Shown here: one piece after another, positions 24,464-34,208 of the stretch
Layout: each line of letters opens with the position of its first letter
Numbering within the stretch: the first letter of the stretch is position 1
Assembly: GCA_024687205.1 (NCBI GenBank)
Contig: JAILES010000087.1
Coordinates: 1-53,251, forward strand
Direction: 5' to 3'
DNA: 53,251 nucleotides
DNA from: Lachnospiraceae bacterium
Lineage (GTDB): Bacteria; Bacillota; Clostridia; Lachnospirales; Lachnospiraceae
The notes under the pieces: model-generated
Seen by the model: the letters and a program-made list of their open reading frames with translations, nothing else
What the model was told of the DNA's origin: nothing
Databases searched by the model: none
Translations under genes and position numbers: made by a program

Positions 24464-26035
24464 TTAGAAGTTTACATAATTCATAGGATTGACGGCTTCT
24501 CCGCCTATCCTTATCTCAAAGTGAAGATGAGGCCCGGTGCTTACTCCCGTCGAGCCGCTGGCCGCTATCACCTGTCCCTGGCGCACGGTCTGGCCGGCCT
24601 TTACATAAATCTTGCTTAAGTGACCGTACCTGGTCTCCTTGCCGTCCGCATGCTGTATGCAGACCACATTTCCGTAACCGCCTGCCCATCCGGCACGTGT
24701 CACGGTTCCGCCCGAGGAAGCCCATACCGAAGTACCCGTAGGCACTGCAATATCAACGCCTTTATGATAGGTGCTGGCCCCCTTCTTAGGCTGGCTGCGG
24801 CGTCCGAAGGTAGAGGATATGCGTCCGCCGGAAAGGGGCTTTATATAGGTAGGCGGCTCTATGGTACCTACCTCTACCACTTTGGCGACGGCCTCTATGC
24901 CCACCTCTTCGTACAGAACCTCTGTATCCACGATCTCGTCGTTTTTCCTGGTAATGCGGTTCACCGCCTCCCTGTAGCCTGCTGAGGGCTCCTTCAGGGT
25001 CACCTTTTTGTTCGTATACCATTCATTATTGTAGACGTACTCTATCGGCAGATCATATACTTCCTCACAGCGGGCGGTCTCGGTCCATAGCACCGAAAGG
25101 GCCGGCTCCGGCACCGTGATCAGCAACTCCTGCCCTACCCTTATTATGGAATTCTCGTTTTCCAGTTCGTCATTGAGCTCGATGATCTCGTCCAGGGGCA
25201 GCTGCACCTTCAGCGAGATGACCGAGAGGGTATCTCCGCTTTCCACCTTGTATATCTGCTGCTGCGCCTGCATTCCTGTCAGCAGATCCGCCGCCACCGC
25301 AGGTTCCAGCACTTCCTCTTTATCAACGCAGCTTTCACAGATCTCTATGACCTCGGAAAAGCCCACCTCCTCCAGGCCGTAATCAAAGGAGTCAAAGCCC
25401 TCCCCTGCAGTCTCCACCGGTTCTCCTATATCATCGGTAAAGACGGCCGCTCCGGCTGGTTCAGCGATCTCGGAGATAAGTGCCTCCTCACCACGCCTGT
25501 GCACTTCGGCCTTCAGCACCGAAAGTTCCCTGTCACTGTCCTTTACCAGCTGCACTTCGTATTTCCGCTCAGTGTCATATACGGCCAGGGCATCGTCCAG
25601 TATATCCTTTACCGTGTCCGCATCACGTACGCTGACAACGGTATCGTTTACCTTCACGGTATAGCTGCGTTCCACCTCGGCCAGCCTGTGCTGCGTCATA
25701 TACTGTCTGAATGCCAGCTTCAGCTCTTCATCACTGCTGTTCTTTTCCGCTATGCCTTCCGTATCAGGCCTGAACTCCGTCTGTATCTCAGGTATCAGGA
25801 AAGATCCCTCTTCCGCGGACAGCTCCCTGCGGGCCTCCGTCATCAGTTCTTTTACACCGGCCGTATCCGTAGCAGCTCCCAGCAGTTCCCCTCCCGCATA
25901 GATCAGCATCCTCTGCGCAGGCTTCTGAAACTCGTATTCAGGAAGAGTCGGGACAAACAGGAAAAACAGCCCGCTTACCAAAAGGGCTGTTCTGAGTTTA
26001 GTCACATATCTTATTCCGTAATACCTGGATCTCAT
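24464..26035 (-). CDS. Membrane-anchored LysM-G5-M23 peptidoglycan peptidase
   Basis: 523 residues. A membrane/signal helix (about 15-30, LLVSGLFFLFVPTLP) is followed by an N-terminal extracytoplasmic region (about 40-260), a LysM domain (about 262-308, YKVESGDTLSVIS and IRVGQELLITVP), a G5 domain (about 315-390, around YTNKKVTLKEPSAGYREAVNRI) and an M23 peptidase domain (about 400-523) with the metal ligands in HKGVDI and GPHLHFE, plus RYGHLSKIYV. M23 enzymes cut peptide cross-links or activate partner amidases; LysM binds glycan strands. It follows the XRE-cupin regulator gene by 6 nt in the same unit. Zinc ligands look intact, so it should be active. Confidence 0.93.
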   Translation of the reverse strand: MRSRYYGIRYVTKLRTALLVSGLFFLFVPTLPEYEFQKPAQRMLIYAGGELLGAATDTAGVKELMTEARRELSAEEGSFLIPEIQTEFRPDTEGIAEKNSSDEELKLAFRQYMTQHRLAEVERSYTVKVNDTVVSVRDADTVKDILDDALAVYDTERKYEVQLVKDSDRELSVLKAEVHRRGEEALISEIAEPAGAAVFTDDIGEPVETAGEGFDSFDYGLEEVGFSEVIEICESCVDKEEVLEPAVAADLLTGMQAQQQIYKVESGDTLSVISLKVQLPLDEIIELNDELENENSIIRVGQELLITVPEPALSVLWTETARCEEVYDLPIEYVYNNEWYTNKKVTLKEPSAGYREAVNRITRKNDEIVDTEVLYEEVGIEAVAKVVEVGTIEPPTYIKPLSGGRISSTFGRRSQPKKGASTYHKGVDIAVPTGTSVWASSGGTVTRAGWAGGYGNVVCIQHADGKETRYGHLSKIYVKAGQTVRQGQVIAASGSTGVSTGPHLHFEIRIGGEAVNPMNYVNF

Positions 26036-26041
26036 CTATGA

Positions 26042-26596
26042 TTATTCTTTGGAAAGTATAAGCATCAGTATCAGCTGTTCCGACCCGCGGTTACAGTATA
26101 CATGCTCGCTGCCTGCAGGTATCCTCGCGCTCATGCCTTCGGTGAGGGTATATTCCTCGCTCTGAACCCTGAGCACCAGATCTCCGCGTATCACATTTAC
26201 ATATTCGTTCATCTCTTCACCGGGCAGGAGATTGCCGCATACCTGTCCGGGCTCGATGGTTATCTTCATCTGTTCGAAGCTTCTTCCGGCTTCGTAAGGG
26301 AATATCATCAGCGTACGGTACTTTCCGGGTCTCTCGGAATACTCCCCGTTAAACTCCGGATCGATTATCCTCAGTTCATCTTTTTTAGGGCACAGCAATT
26401 CCTCATAACTGATCCTGAGTCCTGCCGTTATCTTGTTGATCGTGGAAACAGTGGGGTTGGATTCCCCTCTTTCTATCTGAGCAAGCATACTGCGGCTGAC
26501 CCCGGTGAGGCCTGCCACAGCATCAAGACTGAGATTTCTCCCGGTACGGATACGCTTAAGGTTATCGGATAAGGTACGCTCCCTTATCTCCATCAT
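26042..26596 (-). CDS. XRE-family regulator with C-terminal cupin domain
   Basis: 184 residues. An N-terminal helix-turn-helix of Cro/C1 type (about 10-65, LSLDAVAGLTGVSRSMLAQIERGESNP) is joined to a cupin beta-barrel (about 105-180, with LLPGEEMNEYVNVIRGDL and RIPAGSEHVYCNRG). Such regulators sense a small molecule through the cupin; the ligand here is unknown. The gene overlaps the coiled-coil gene upstream by 4 nt and is followed 6 nt later by the M23 peptidase, so it may regulate its own unit. No clear operator was seen. Confidence 0.92.
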   Translation of the reverse strand: MMEIRERTLSDNLKRIRTGRNLSLDAVAGLTGVSRSMLAQIERGESNPTVSTINKITAGLRISYEELLCPKKDELRIIDPEFNGEYSERPGKYRTLMIFPYEAGRSFEQMKITIEPGQVCGNLLPGEEMNEYVNVIRGDLVLRVQSEEYTLTEGMSARIPAGSEHVYCNRGSEQLILMLILSKE

Positions 26597-27975
26597 TTAA
26601 ATATACCGGTAATGTAAAGTATGAGTACCACAAGGTCTGCCATGCCAAGCAGCATGCTGACGACTGCGATCTTCTTAACGGCGCTCACACCGCTTGCTAT
26701 CTTCTTTATGGCTTCTTCAAGGCTTTCGGTCTGCTTATCGCTGGTCTCATTGAGGACTGCCTGAACGTTGCGGTATACCTTAACGCTCTCTTTGTGCATG
26801 AAGTCCTCTGTCTGCTTCATGCGGTCCTCGAGATATTTCCTGTCTGCCTCGGTCTTTACCCTTTCCTCTTCTTCCTTGAGGATGGGATCAAAGTTGGTGC
26901 TGATGGTGGAATTGATGCGCTGAAGCACACCGACCACTTCCCTGTTGTCCTGCTTCATGCCGTAGGTAGCACTATCGATGGCGGACTTGATGGAATTCCT
27001 GTTCTCATCGGTAGCACTTCTCAGGGTCCTCAGAGCCAGATTCATCTCCTCAAAAGCAGGAGTATAATCTGTCGGAGCTTCCACGGGTGCATTTGCTGCT
27101 GCCCTCTGCACTTCGCTGAGCTCTGCTATGCTTCCCTTTACGCTCTCTATTGCGTTCAGCACTTCGCTGTTATCAAATTCCACAGGGGCTGCAGGTTCTG
27201 CTGCCTTTGCCTGTTCCTCTATGGCAGCTTTGATCTCTGCAAGCATATCCTCGGTAGGTGCAGCCATGTTCACGGTCTGCACTGCAGGTTCTTTATCCTT
27301 AAGCTCGCGGATCATCTCATCAAGACCGTTCAGCTTGTCATTCATGTTAGCTACACTGTCCTGTACGGCTTTCAGAGTTTCCTCAACATCGCTGATATCG
27401 GTGGATGAAGAGATTTCCCTGGTCTCGCTGACTACCGAATTGGGCAGCTGCTGAATTGCCGTAGCTATGGCATTCATCTGGTCTCTCAGGGAATCATCGG
27501 CTTCCTTGATGGCCTCAAGTATCTCATCCCTGGTCACATCCGATGAGCTTACCTGCATTGATGCCACTGCGGCAGCCACTGCATTCAGGCTCTCTTCGGT
27601 GTTGGTATTAGACTGTCTTATCTCGAACAGCTGGTCCTTGATACCGCTGATGTCCATACTGTCAACAGCTTCGCTGACAGCACGTCCCACTGCTTCGCTC
27701 ATCTCTATGGATGCGGCTTCGGGTGTGGCACCGCCTTCCTTAGCTTCGATCTGGAGCGTACGCACCTTCTCAAGGCTCTCGTCCACGAGGGCATACATTT
27801 TCTCGGTAAGCTCTGAATTCTTGTAATTCAGCTTACGCATCTCCTGAAGCACAGTCTCGTAGCTTTCCACCTGTTCCTGCAGACTCTGCATCTGCGCTGT
27901 CTCAGCCTGAGAATTGGCCTTGATCATATCAGTAGCATTGTACTTTTCAGCAAGCTTATCCATGAAATTATCCAT
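26593..27975 (-). CDS. Coiled-coil protein with C-terminal membrane anchor
   Basis: 460 residues, acidic, not assigned to a known family. It is almost entirely predicted helix: long stretches with heptad-like spacing (QAETAQMQSLQEQVESYETVLQ, and repeated motifs such as EAIKEADDSLRDQ, AVQDSVANMNDKLNGLDEMI), with serine/asparagine turns between helices, rich in alanine and glutamate. A single membrane helix at the C-terminus (about 432-455) has a basic residue cluster before it (AVKKIAVVS), giving a tail-anchored topology with a large cytoplasmic rod. It resembles methyl-accepting or septation-ring-like rods but has no HAMP or signalling hairpin that I can identify. It is the first gene of the unit with the XRE-cupin and M23 genes, with its own promoter. 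Confidence 0.82.
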   Translation of the reverse strand: MDNFMDKLAEKYNATDMIKANSQAETAQMQSLQEQVESYETVLQEMRKLNYKNSELTEKMYALVDESLEKVRTLQIEAKEGGATPEAASIEMSEAVGRAVSEAVDSMDISGIKDQLFEIRQSNTNTEESLNAVAAAVASMQVSSSDVTRDEILEAIKEADDSLRDQMNAIATAIQQLPNSVVSETREISSSTDISDVEETLKAVQDSVANMNDKLNGLDEMIRELKDKEPAVQTVNMAAPTEDMLAEIKAAIEEQAKAAEPAAPVEFDNSEVLNAIESVKGSIAELSEVQRAAANAPVEAPTDYTPAFEEMNLALRTLRSATDENRNSIKSAIDSATYGMKQDNREVVGVLQRINSTISTNFDPILKEEEERVKTEADRKYLEDRMKQTEDFMHKESVKVYRNVQAVLNETSDKQTESLEEAIKKIASGVSAVKKIAVVSMLLGMADLVVLILYITGIFK

Positions 27976-28005
27976 AACTGTTCTCCTCTCGTGGAATCCC
28001 TAAAT

Positions 28006-28034
28006 ATTTTATCACCTGCACGTTCAATTATCAA
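28006..28034 (-). promoter_or_regulatory. Sigma-A promoter of the coiled-coil/XRE/M23 unit
   Basis: Minus strand TTGATA (28029-28034), 17-nt spacer, TAAAAT (28006-28011). The -35 overlaps the stop codon of the HAD gene. Confidence 0.68.
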
Positions 28035-28672
28035 CAAAAATTTAGTATATCCATTGCTTTTTCGGCTACTCCGGCATTGCTGTATTCCTTCACATCTTCC
28101 GCCGTTTTAAAGCCGAAGCCGTAGGTTACCGCTATGAACCCGACGCCTGCTCTCCCGGCTCCGAGAGCATCGTGGACCGTGTCCCCGATCAGCACCGTGT
28201 TTTCTTTATCCGCTCCCATCTCCTCCATGCACATCCTGACTATGTCGTCTTTCCTCAGGATATTGTCGGGATCGGCTCCGTGCATCGGATCGCAGTATCT
28301 GTCAAAGTTGAAATGTCTTAAGAGCTTCAGCGCGTAGTCTTCTCTTTTGTAAGTGGCTACCGCCATCCGTACGTCGCGTTTTTTCAGTTCCTCACAGAGT
28401 TCGTATATGCCCTCGTAAGGTCTTGCCATAAACAGGGTCTCGTTGCTGTAATGATCCCTGAATACCCTGGTGGCTTCCAGGGTCTCCTTTTCATCGGTGC
28501 CGCATTTGTCCATAAAGGAATTCTGCACGGGGGGCCCGATAAAAGTTTTTATCGTCTCCTCATCAAGCTTTTTCAGTCCCAGCTTATCTATGGTGTACTT
28601 AATGCTTATCAGTATGCCTTCCGTGGTATCAAGCAGTGTGCCGTCCAGATCAAACAGAACATTCTTAAACAT
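28031..28672 (-). CDS. HAD-superfamily phosphatase (phosphoglycolate phosphatase-like)
   Basis: 213 residues. Motif I FDLDGTLLDTTEGI (7-20) carries the nucleophile and acid/base aspartates; motif II is in VATYK, the motif III lysine is in the ILRKDD region, and motif IV is IGDTVHDALGAGRAG. A helical cap of C1 type lies between motifs I and II. This is the Gph/PpaX-like branch of small-molecule phosphatases. The start overlaps the ThDP enzyme gene by 8 nt. In this setting it could remove a phosphate from an intermediate of the aldolase/ThDP pair, or repair a damaged metabolite; the substrate is not deducible. Confidence 0.9.
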   Translation of the reverse strand: MFKNVLFDLDGTLLDTTEGILISIKYTIDKLGLKKLDEETIKTFIGPPVQNSFMDKCGTDEKETLEATRVFRDHYSNETLFMARPYEGIYELCEELKKRDVRMAVATYKREDYALKLLRHFNFDRYCDPMHGADPDNILRKDDIVRMCMEEMGADKENTVLIGDTVHDALGAGRAGVGFIAVTYGFGFKTAEDVKEYSNAGVAEKAMDILNFC

Positions 28673-30458
28673 ACTTCACTCCTTCATACTCGTTCCTGTC
28701 CAGGAAGGGAGCCATATCATCAAGGGAAGGAGAAACTATGCGTCCGTCCGGCAGTACCTTTGAAGAAGATTTGGGCTCAAAGTTCTGCGACGGATCCACC
28801 ACAGCCTCGCAGATGACCGGGCCGTCCCATTCCAGCACTTCCTTTATGATCTCTTCCGCATTTTCTTCCCTTTCCAGTCTTCTGTATGCCAGACCGAAGG
28901 CCGCTGCCAGCTTTTCAAAATCCGGGAAGCCGACGCCGCTTTCCTTATCCACGCCTATCAGAGGCGGCTTGAAGAGATTGGTCTGGGTCTGCCTTATGGA
29001 AAGGTAACCGTTGTTGTTTATTATAAAGATCTTAAGATCCAGCCTGTTCTGTACTACTGTCGCCAGCTCCTGCAGGTTCATCATGAAGCTGCCCTCGCCG
29101 TCTATGCAGACAGTGCGTCTTGAATTATCCGATACCGCTACACCGAGAGCCGCAGGGAAACCGTAGCCCATAGCCGCACAGCCCGAGTTGGTGAACATCC
29201 TCTGTCCCTGCTTGATCTTAGCTGCCTGGAAGGTGATGACACAGGCACTTCCGTTTCCGCAGACGATGCGGTCATCGCTCTTCAGTTCTCCGAAAAGCTT
29301 ATCAATAAAGACGTAGGGGTTGATGAGGCCGTCGCCGTGCATGCCTTCCCTTACCGAAGGATATTTTTCCACCAGGCTCCTGCACCAGCCGACCCACTTC
29401 TCATGCTCCTTCACAGGCTCATAATCCTGCGCAAGCATCTTATCAAGGAACTCGTTCAGATCCCCGTGTATGGGCAGATCAAGGTTCAGCGTGGGTTTGT
29501 GCAGTTCCCTTGCATCTGTATCCACTGCTGCCTTAAAAGCATTCTTCGCAAAATCAAAATGATTGTAGCCTATCATCCTTATGTTCATACGGCAGCCGAG
29601 GCTTATCAAAAGGTCCGCATTCTGCACCGCAAAGTTGCCGGCTCTTGTACCCACGGTCCCCGGCATTCCCGCAAAATAGGGATTGTCATAAGCCACCGTG
29701 TCGTTGGCATTCCATGCGGTAACTGCGGGTATCTTATATTTTTCAAGAAACTTAAGCAGCTTCTCTCTTGCGCTTCCCGGGTTGATCCCGGTTCCCGCCA
29801 GCACCAGCGGTGACTTTGAGTCTTTAAGTTTCTCCGTCAGTATCTCTATGACACTGTCCTTTATCTCGGGCACTCCCCAGGGCCGCTCCGCCTTGGGATC
29901 GAAGTGCAGCAGTTCTTCCGTTTCTATCTTTGCACCCTGTACATCCAAAGGGATATCCAGCCATACCGGACCTTTTCTTCCCTCCAGTGCCAGGTAATAA
30001 GCCTTCTCCAGATGATATGCTATCTCATTTGGTACATATACCGACACCGCATATTTGGTCATGTTCTTAACCGAACCGACTATATCAAATTCCTGATCGC
30101 CCAGCTGTCTTAAGTTAAGCTCGGGATATGCACCGATGGTGGTCTCGCGTTTTACCTGCCCCGAAAGCACGAACATGGGGATCGAATCCAGCCAGCCGCC
30201 CATGACTCCGGTGATGGCATTGGTTCCTCCCGGACCGCTGGTAACGCACACTGCGGCAAGTTTTCCGGTCATGCGGGTATAGCCCTCCGCCGCGATTGCG
30301 CAGGCCTGCTCGTGATGGTTGAAGATGCAGTTGATCCGCTCATTATGTCCTATGGCATCATCAAGGTGCATCGCACCGCCGCCGGTCACCATGAAGCAGT
30401 CGGTCATGCCGTGGTCGGCAAGAAAAGCCGCCACATATTCAGAAAGCTTTATCTCCAT
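28665..30458 (-). CDS. Thiamine diphosphate enzyme, acetolactate-synthase-like
   Basis: 597 residues with the three-domain layout of the IlvB family: PYR domain (about 1-165) with the activating glutamate in HHEQACAIAAEGY, a central domain (about 190-330), and the PP domain (about 380-550) with the ThDP/magnesium motif IDGEGSFMMNLQE...NN. It resembles acetolactate synthase, but there is no IlvN regulatory subunit gene or other ilv gene beside it. The neighbours are an aldolase fusion (12 nt upstream) and a HAD phosphatase (8-nt overlap downstream). This suggests ligation or decarboxylation of a 2-oxo acid in a dedicated pathway and not branched-chain amino acid synthesis. Related enzymes occur in surface-sugar loci. 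The chemistry is an inference. Confidence 0.88.
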   Translation of the reverse strand: MEIKLSEYVAAFLADHGMTDCFMVTGGGAMHLDDAIGHNERINCIFNHHEQACAIAAEGYTRMTGKLAAVCVTSGPGGTNAITGVMGGWLDSIPMFVLSGQVKRETTIGAYPELNLRQLGDQEFDIVGSVKNMTKYAVSVYVPNEIAYHLEKAYYLALEGRKGPVWLDIPLDVQGAKIETEELLHFDPKAERPWGVPEIKDSVIEILTEKLKDSKSPLVLAGTGINPGSAREKLLKFLEKYKIPAVTAWNANDTVAYDNPYFAGMPGTVGTRAGNFAVQNADLLISLGCRMNIRMIGYNHFDFAKNAFKAAVDTDARELHKPTLNLDLPIHGDLNEFLDKMLAQDYEPVKEHEKWVGWCRSLVEKYPSVREGMHGDGLINPYVFIDKLFGELKSDDRIVCGNGSACVITFQAAKIKQGQRMFTNSGCAAMGYGFPAALGVAVSDNSRRTVCIDGEGSFMMNLQELATVVQNRLDLKIFIINNNGYLSIRQTQTNLFKPPLIGVDKESGVGFPDFEKLAAAFGLAYRRLEREENAEEIIKEVLEWDGPVICEAVVDPSQNFEPKSSSKVLPDGRIVSPSLDDMAPFLDRNEYEGVKYV

Positions 30459-30469
30459 TTTGCTTCTCC

Positions 30470-32107
30470 TTAAAAGCTTCCGCTGTCTATGTCTTCTGTC
30501 TTGTTGTAATGCGAGAAGGTGATAAACTCTATCTCCATATCGGAGTAGTTACCTGCCAGCTCATCCCTGATATATCTGTTCAGGTGCTGGGCCTCCGCCT
30601 TCACAAAATCGTATTCCATACCCGGATTCACATAGTTCTCTTCATTATCCGAATAGCCGTCCATTCCGGCGCAGTTCACCTTCCGTATATCAGCCCTTCG
30701 CAGTATCTTAAGCATCATAAGGAAGGGATTATCGGTGATCGCTTCCTTTAGTTCCAGCAGCCCTTCCCTGCCGAAGCTCATATCAAAGGCTTTTGAAAGA
30801 GGTTCAAGGTTCGTGGTCGCGATCACTCCTATATCCGGATTCTCATGCAGTATCCCGGTCAGTTCATGGTAACGTCCCGCCTTGGTTATGAACACGTAAT
30901 CGGGTTTGATATTTTCCGGTATATAGTTGAAGGAAATGCTGACGCAGTCATGCTCCTTAAGGAAACGTTCCACCTTATCGCTCTGCAGGCGTATGTTCTT
31001 GCCCGGGCCTATCAGCAGCACTTCTTTGCCCGCACAGATCTTTTTAAGTTTCTTAAGGCTGTCTTCATCATCCAGATCTTCGTTCACGTATTTTCTGTAT
31101 ATGCTTTCCGCCAGATCCTTATCATACAGCAGCTTCTTCTCCTCGGGCTGTATCATCGCAAGCAGCTTGTTCAGCTTGGTTATGGAAAGATTGCCCTTGC
31201 TCTGGAAATAGTCCACATATCCCGGGTGACATTTATTGGACGCACTCAGATAGAAGAAAGTCTTATATCCCCAGGGGCTCTTCGCATAGAAGGGCCTGAT
31301 GTTCTCCTCAATGGCTTCCAGCATCTGGGATACATCATATGACTTTCCGTAATTTTCGTTCATATGCATCGCAAGGAGTTCGAGAGGCGCATTGCCCGCA
31401 CTCTTACCCATGCCGAAAAGTGTACCGTCGACAAGTATGTCCCGCTCCCTGTCTTTTTTAAGGAAGGTCATGGCATTTGCATAGGCCAGCTGGAAGTTGT
31501 TATGTGCATGGAAACCTATGGCGATCTCCTTATCCACCTTTTCATCCAGCTGTTCGTAATAATGCATAAGCCACACGGGATCCAGCAGTCCGTAGGTATC
31601 CACCATGGAGACCGCAAAAGGTTTTACCTGATTGACAAGACCGATCACTACATTAAGATCCTCGTCGGAATAAGCGGTGATGGAGACCAGCTGGGAGAAT
31701 ACCTTGTATCCCTTTTCCTTAAGCTTTCCGCAGAATTCCATCGCTTCATGCATCTTCTGCTTTTTGAATATCACCCTTATACCGTCAATGAAGGAATCCT
31801 TGCAGTCTTCGATGCATTCCACGGGGCAGGTGCCGTAATCTATCATGCCCACCACCATGGGAGGCCTTCCTTCGGCCATGCCGAAAGTAGTCCTTACCGA
31901 AGCGGTATCCGGCAGTATGCTCCTGTTCCTGTCATAAGGCCTGCGCTCATCAAGAAAACCTATCTCGATCATGTCAACACCGGCAAGACAGAGTCTCTCA
32001 TAGATCTTTATGATATCATCATGTCCGAAATCCCAGTCATTGACATAGCCGCCGTCTCTCAGCGTGCAGTCCAAAAGCAGTCTTTTTCCCAAAGTCTTAT
32101 ACCTCAA
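30470..32107 (-). CDS. DRE-TIM aldolase fused to an unknown C-terminal domain
   Basis: 545 residues. The N-terminal half (about 1-300) is a TIM barrel of the 4-hydroxy-2-oxovalerate aldolase/isopropylmalate synthase superfamily: [14 protein letters not shown] (metal aspartate and the DRE-type arginine), [19 protein letters not shown], and [15 protein letters not shown] with the metal-binding HxH. The residue pattern after RDGG (YVND) differs from the histidine-bearing loop of the meta-cleavage aldolases. The C-terminal half (about 345-545) begins [13 protein letters not shown] and continues with VSISFNYIP and [15 protein letters not shown]; it looks like an alpha/beta nucleotide- or sugar-handling fold (DUF115-like), but I cannot assign it. 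No acylating acetaldehyde dehydrogenase gene is present, although classical enzymes of this type need it. It overlaps glnN by 11 nt. Confidence 0.85.
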   Translation of the reverse strand: MRYKTLGKRLLLDCTLRDGGYVNDWDFGHDDIIKIYERLCLAGVDMIEIGFLDERRPYDRNRSILPDTASVRTTFGMAEGRPPMVVGMIDYGTCPVECIEDCKDSFIDGIRVIFKKQKMHEAMEFCGKLKEKGYKVFSQLVSITAYSDEDLNVVIGLVNQVKPFAVSMVDTYGLLDPVWLMHYYEQLDEKVDKEIAIGFHAHNNFQLAYANAMTFLKKDRERDILVDGTLFGMGKSAGNAPLELLAMHMNENYGKSYDVSQMLEAIEENIRPFYAKSPWGYKTFFYLSASNKCHPGYVDYFQSKGNLSITKLNKLLAMIQPEEKKLLYDKDLAESIYRKYVNEDLDDEDSLKKLKKICAGKEVLLIGPGKNIRLQSDKVERFLKEHDCVSISFNYIPENIKPDYVFITKAGRYHELTGILHENPDIGVIATTNLEPLSKAFDMSFGREGLLELKEAITDNPFLMMLKILRRADIRKVNCAGMDGYSDNEENYVNPGMEYDFVKAEAQHLNRYIRDELAGNYSDMEIEFITFSHYNKTEDIDSGSF

Positions 32108-34208
32108 ATAAGATGTCGCCGTAAGTAGGGAACGGCCACATATCCTTCTCGACGATCATCTCCAGCGCATCCGCGGGAGTCCTGAGTGCCGCCATATCGG
32201 CGCAGATCACGTCTCTGTAGAATTCGGCTTTCTTCTTGCCGTCGGCACTTTTGTTTGCCTTTTCCAGATCCTTGCGCAGTTTTTCCTCGGCCTTCCTCAT
32301 CTTTGCAAGCTCGGAAGTACACTGCTTTAAAAGCTCCACATGCACAGTTGTATCTCCGCCTGCATTCTTTATCGCAGTAAGATACTCCGCAAGTTTCCCG
32401 CTGTACTTCATTGCTGCGGGGATTATCTGCTTGCCGGCCATGTCCAGCATGGTCATTGCTTCTATATTGATGGACTTGGAATAAGTCTCATACAGTATCT
32501 CTGCTCTTGATGCCAGTTCTGCTTTTGTGAAGATCTTAAACTTCTCAAACATGGCAACCGATTTTTTGGAAAGCAGTGCCTGCACGCTCTCCACCATGGA
32601 CTTGATGTTGGGCAGCCCTCTTCTCTCCGCTTCCTTCACCCATTCGTCGGAATAACCGTCACCGTTGAAGATGATCCTCTGATGATCGGTCAGATATTCC
32701 TTGATCAGGTCATGTACTTCCATATCAAAATCATCGGTATTCTCAAGCCTGTCAGCTGCCTCGGCAAAGCTCTCCGCAACTATGGCATTGAGAGTGGTGT
32801 TGGGACCGGCTACGGAATCCGAGGATCCCACCATTCTGAATTCGAATTTGTTTCCGGTAAAGGCAAAGGGTGAGGTACGGTTCCTGTCCGTTGCATCCCT
32901 GTCAAGCTCGGGCAGTGTGGAAACGCCTGTCTCCAGCTTGCCGCCGTTCTTTGCCTTTCTTGCCTTGCCTGTGGATGCCAGCTGTCTTACCACATCCTCA
33001 AGCTGGTCGCCTAAGAATACGGAGATGATCGCAGGCGGTGCCTCGTCCGCGCCGAGTCTGTGATCATTGCCCACGTCTGCCGCAGACTGGCGGAGCAGAT
33101 CCGCATGCTCGTCCACAGCCTTTATTGTGCAGGCCAGTACCAGAAGGAACTGTATGTTCTCATTGGGTGTGAGTCCGGGATCCAGCATGTTCATGCCGTT
33201 GTCGGTCACAAGTGACCAGTTGTCATGCTTGCCCGAGCCGTTCACTCCCGCAAAGGGCTTCTCATGCAGCAGGCACATAAGTCCGTGACGTCCCGCCACC
33301 TTCTTCATCGTCTCCATCACAAGCTGGTTGTGATCCACTGCCACGTTTCCGCTTTCGTAGATCGGGGCCAGCTCATGCTGAGCGGGTGCCACCTCATTGT
33401 GCTGGGTCTTTGCGGTCACGCCCAGCTTCCACAGCTCGATGTTCAGGTCTTTCATATATGCTCCGATGCGTTCTCTTATGGCACCGAAATAATGATCTTC
33501 CAGTTCCTGACCCTTGGGAGGCATCGCACCGTAGAGGGTACGTCCCGAGAAGATCAGGTCCGGTCTCTTCAGATATTTTTCACGGTCTATCAGGAAATAC
33601 TCCTGCTCTATGCCTACCGAGCTGGTCACCTTCTTTGCTTCGGTGTTTCCGAAAAGCCTTACTATCCTCAGGGCCTGCTCGCTTATCACTTCTTCGGAAC
33701 GAAGCAGCGGTGTCTTCTTATCAAGAGCTTCTCCCGTGTAGGAACAGAAAGCCGTGGGTATGCAGAGTATCTTGCCTGTTGCATCTTCCTTTAAAAATGC
33801 CGGAGAGGTGATATCCCAGGCGGTATAGCCTCTGGCCTCGAAAGTAGCACGCAGTCCTCCCGAAGGAAACGAAGATGCATCGGGCTCGCCCTTGATCAGC
33901 TCTTTTCCCTTGAACTCAAGCAGCATCCTTCCTTCATCATCCGGATGTGTCACAAAGGAATCATGCTTTTCCGCGGTGATACCCGTAAGGGGCTGGAACC
34001 AGTGGGTGAAATGCGTCGCGCCGTTTTCCACTGCCCAGTCCTTCATGGCTTTGGCCACTATATCGGCACTGGTCTTGGAAAGCTCGCCTCCTTCTTCCAT
34101 CACCCTGCGTACTTCATGATATACGCCTCTGGGAAGACGCACACGCATCTTCTCAATGGTAAACACGTTCTTTCCGAATAGTTCTTCGATGTTCAGTACT
34201 TCACTCAT
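32097..34208 (-). CDS. glnN: Glutamine synthetase type III
   Basis: 703 residues, the length of GSIII and much longer than GSI. Makes glutamine from glutamate, ammonia and ATP, acting as a large oligomer. The catalytic core shows [25 protein letters not shown] (metal glutamates), [34 protein letters not shown], and [21 protein letters not shown]. The C-terminal part contains the GSIII helical extension (about 560-690). It starts inside the stop of the U32 gene (4-nt overlap) and ends inside the aldolase gene. No nitrogen-regulatory gene is nearby, so its control cannot be told from the sequence. Confidence 0.97.
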   Translation of the reverse strand: MSEVLNIEELFGKNVFTIEKMRVRLPRGVYHEVRRVMEEGGELSKTSADIVAKAMKDWAVENGATHFTHWFQPLTGITAEKHDSFVTHPDDEGRMLLEFKGKELIKGEPDASSFPSGGLRATFEARGYTAWDITSPAFLKEDATGKILCIPTAFCSYTGEALDKKTPLLRSEEVISEQALRIVRLFGNTEAKKVTSSVGIEQEYFLIDREKYLKRPDLIFSGRTLYGAMPPKGQELEDHYFGAIRERIGAYMKDLNIELWKLGVTAKTQHNEVAPAQHELAPIYESGNVAVDHNQLVMETMKKVAGRHGLMCLLHEKPFAGVNGSGKHDNWSLVTDNGMNMLDPGLTPNENIQFLLVLACTIKAVDEHADLLRQSAADVGNDHRLGADEAPPAIISVFLGDQLEDVVRQLASTGKARKAKNGGKLETGVSTLPELDRDATDRNRTSPFAFTGNKFEFRMVGSSDSVAGPNTTLNAIVAESFAEAADRLENTDDFDMEVHDLIKEYLTDHQRIIFNGDGYSDEWVKEAERRGLPNIKSMVESVQALLSKKSVAMFEKFKIFTKAELASRAEILYETYSKSINIEAMTMLDMAGKQIIPAAMKYSGKLAEYLTAIKNAGGDTTVHVELLKQCTSELAKMRKAEEKLRKDLEKANKSADGKKKAEFYRDVICADMAALRTPADALEMIVEKDMWPFPTYGDILFEV

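Noticed and set aside
28665..30458. Plain acetolactate synthase for valine/isoleucine
   Set aside because: No small subunit or other ilv genes are adjacent and the gene is coupled to an aldolase and a HAD gene. It is not excluded, but the context favours another role.
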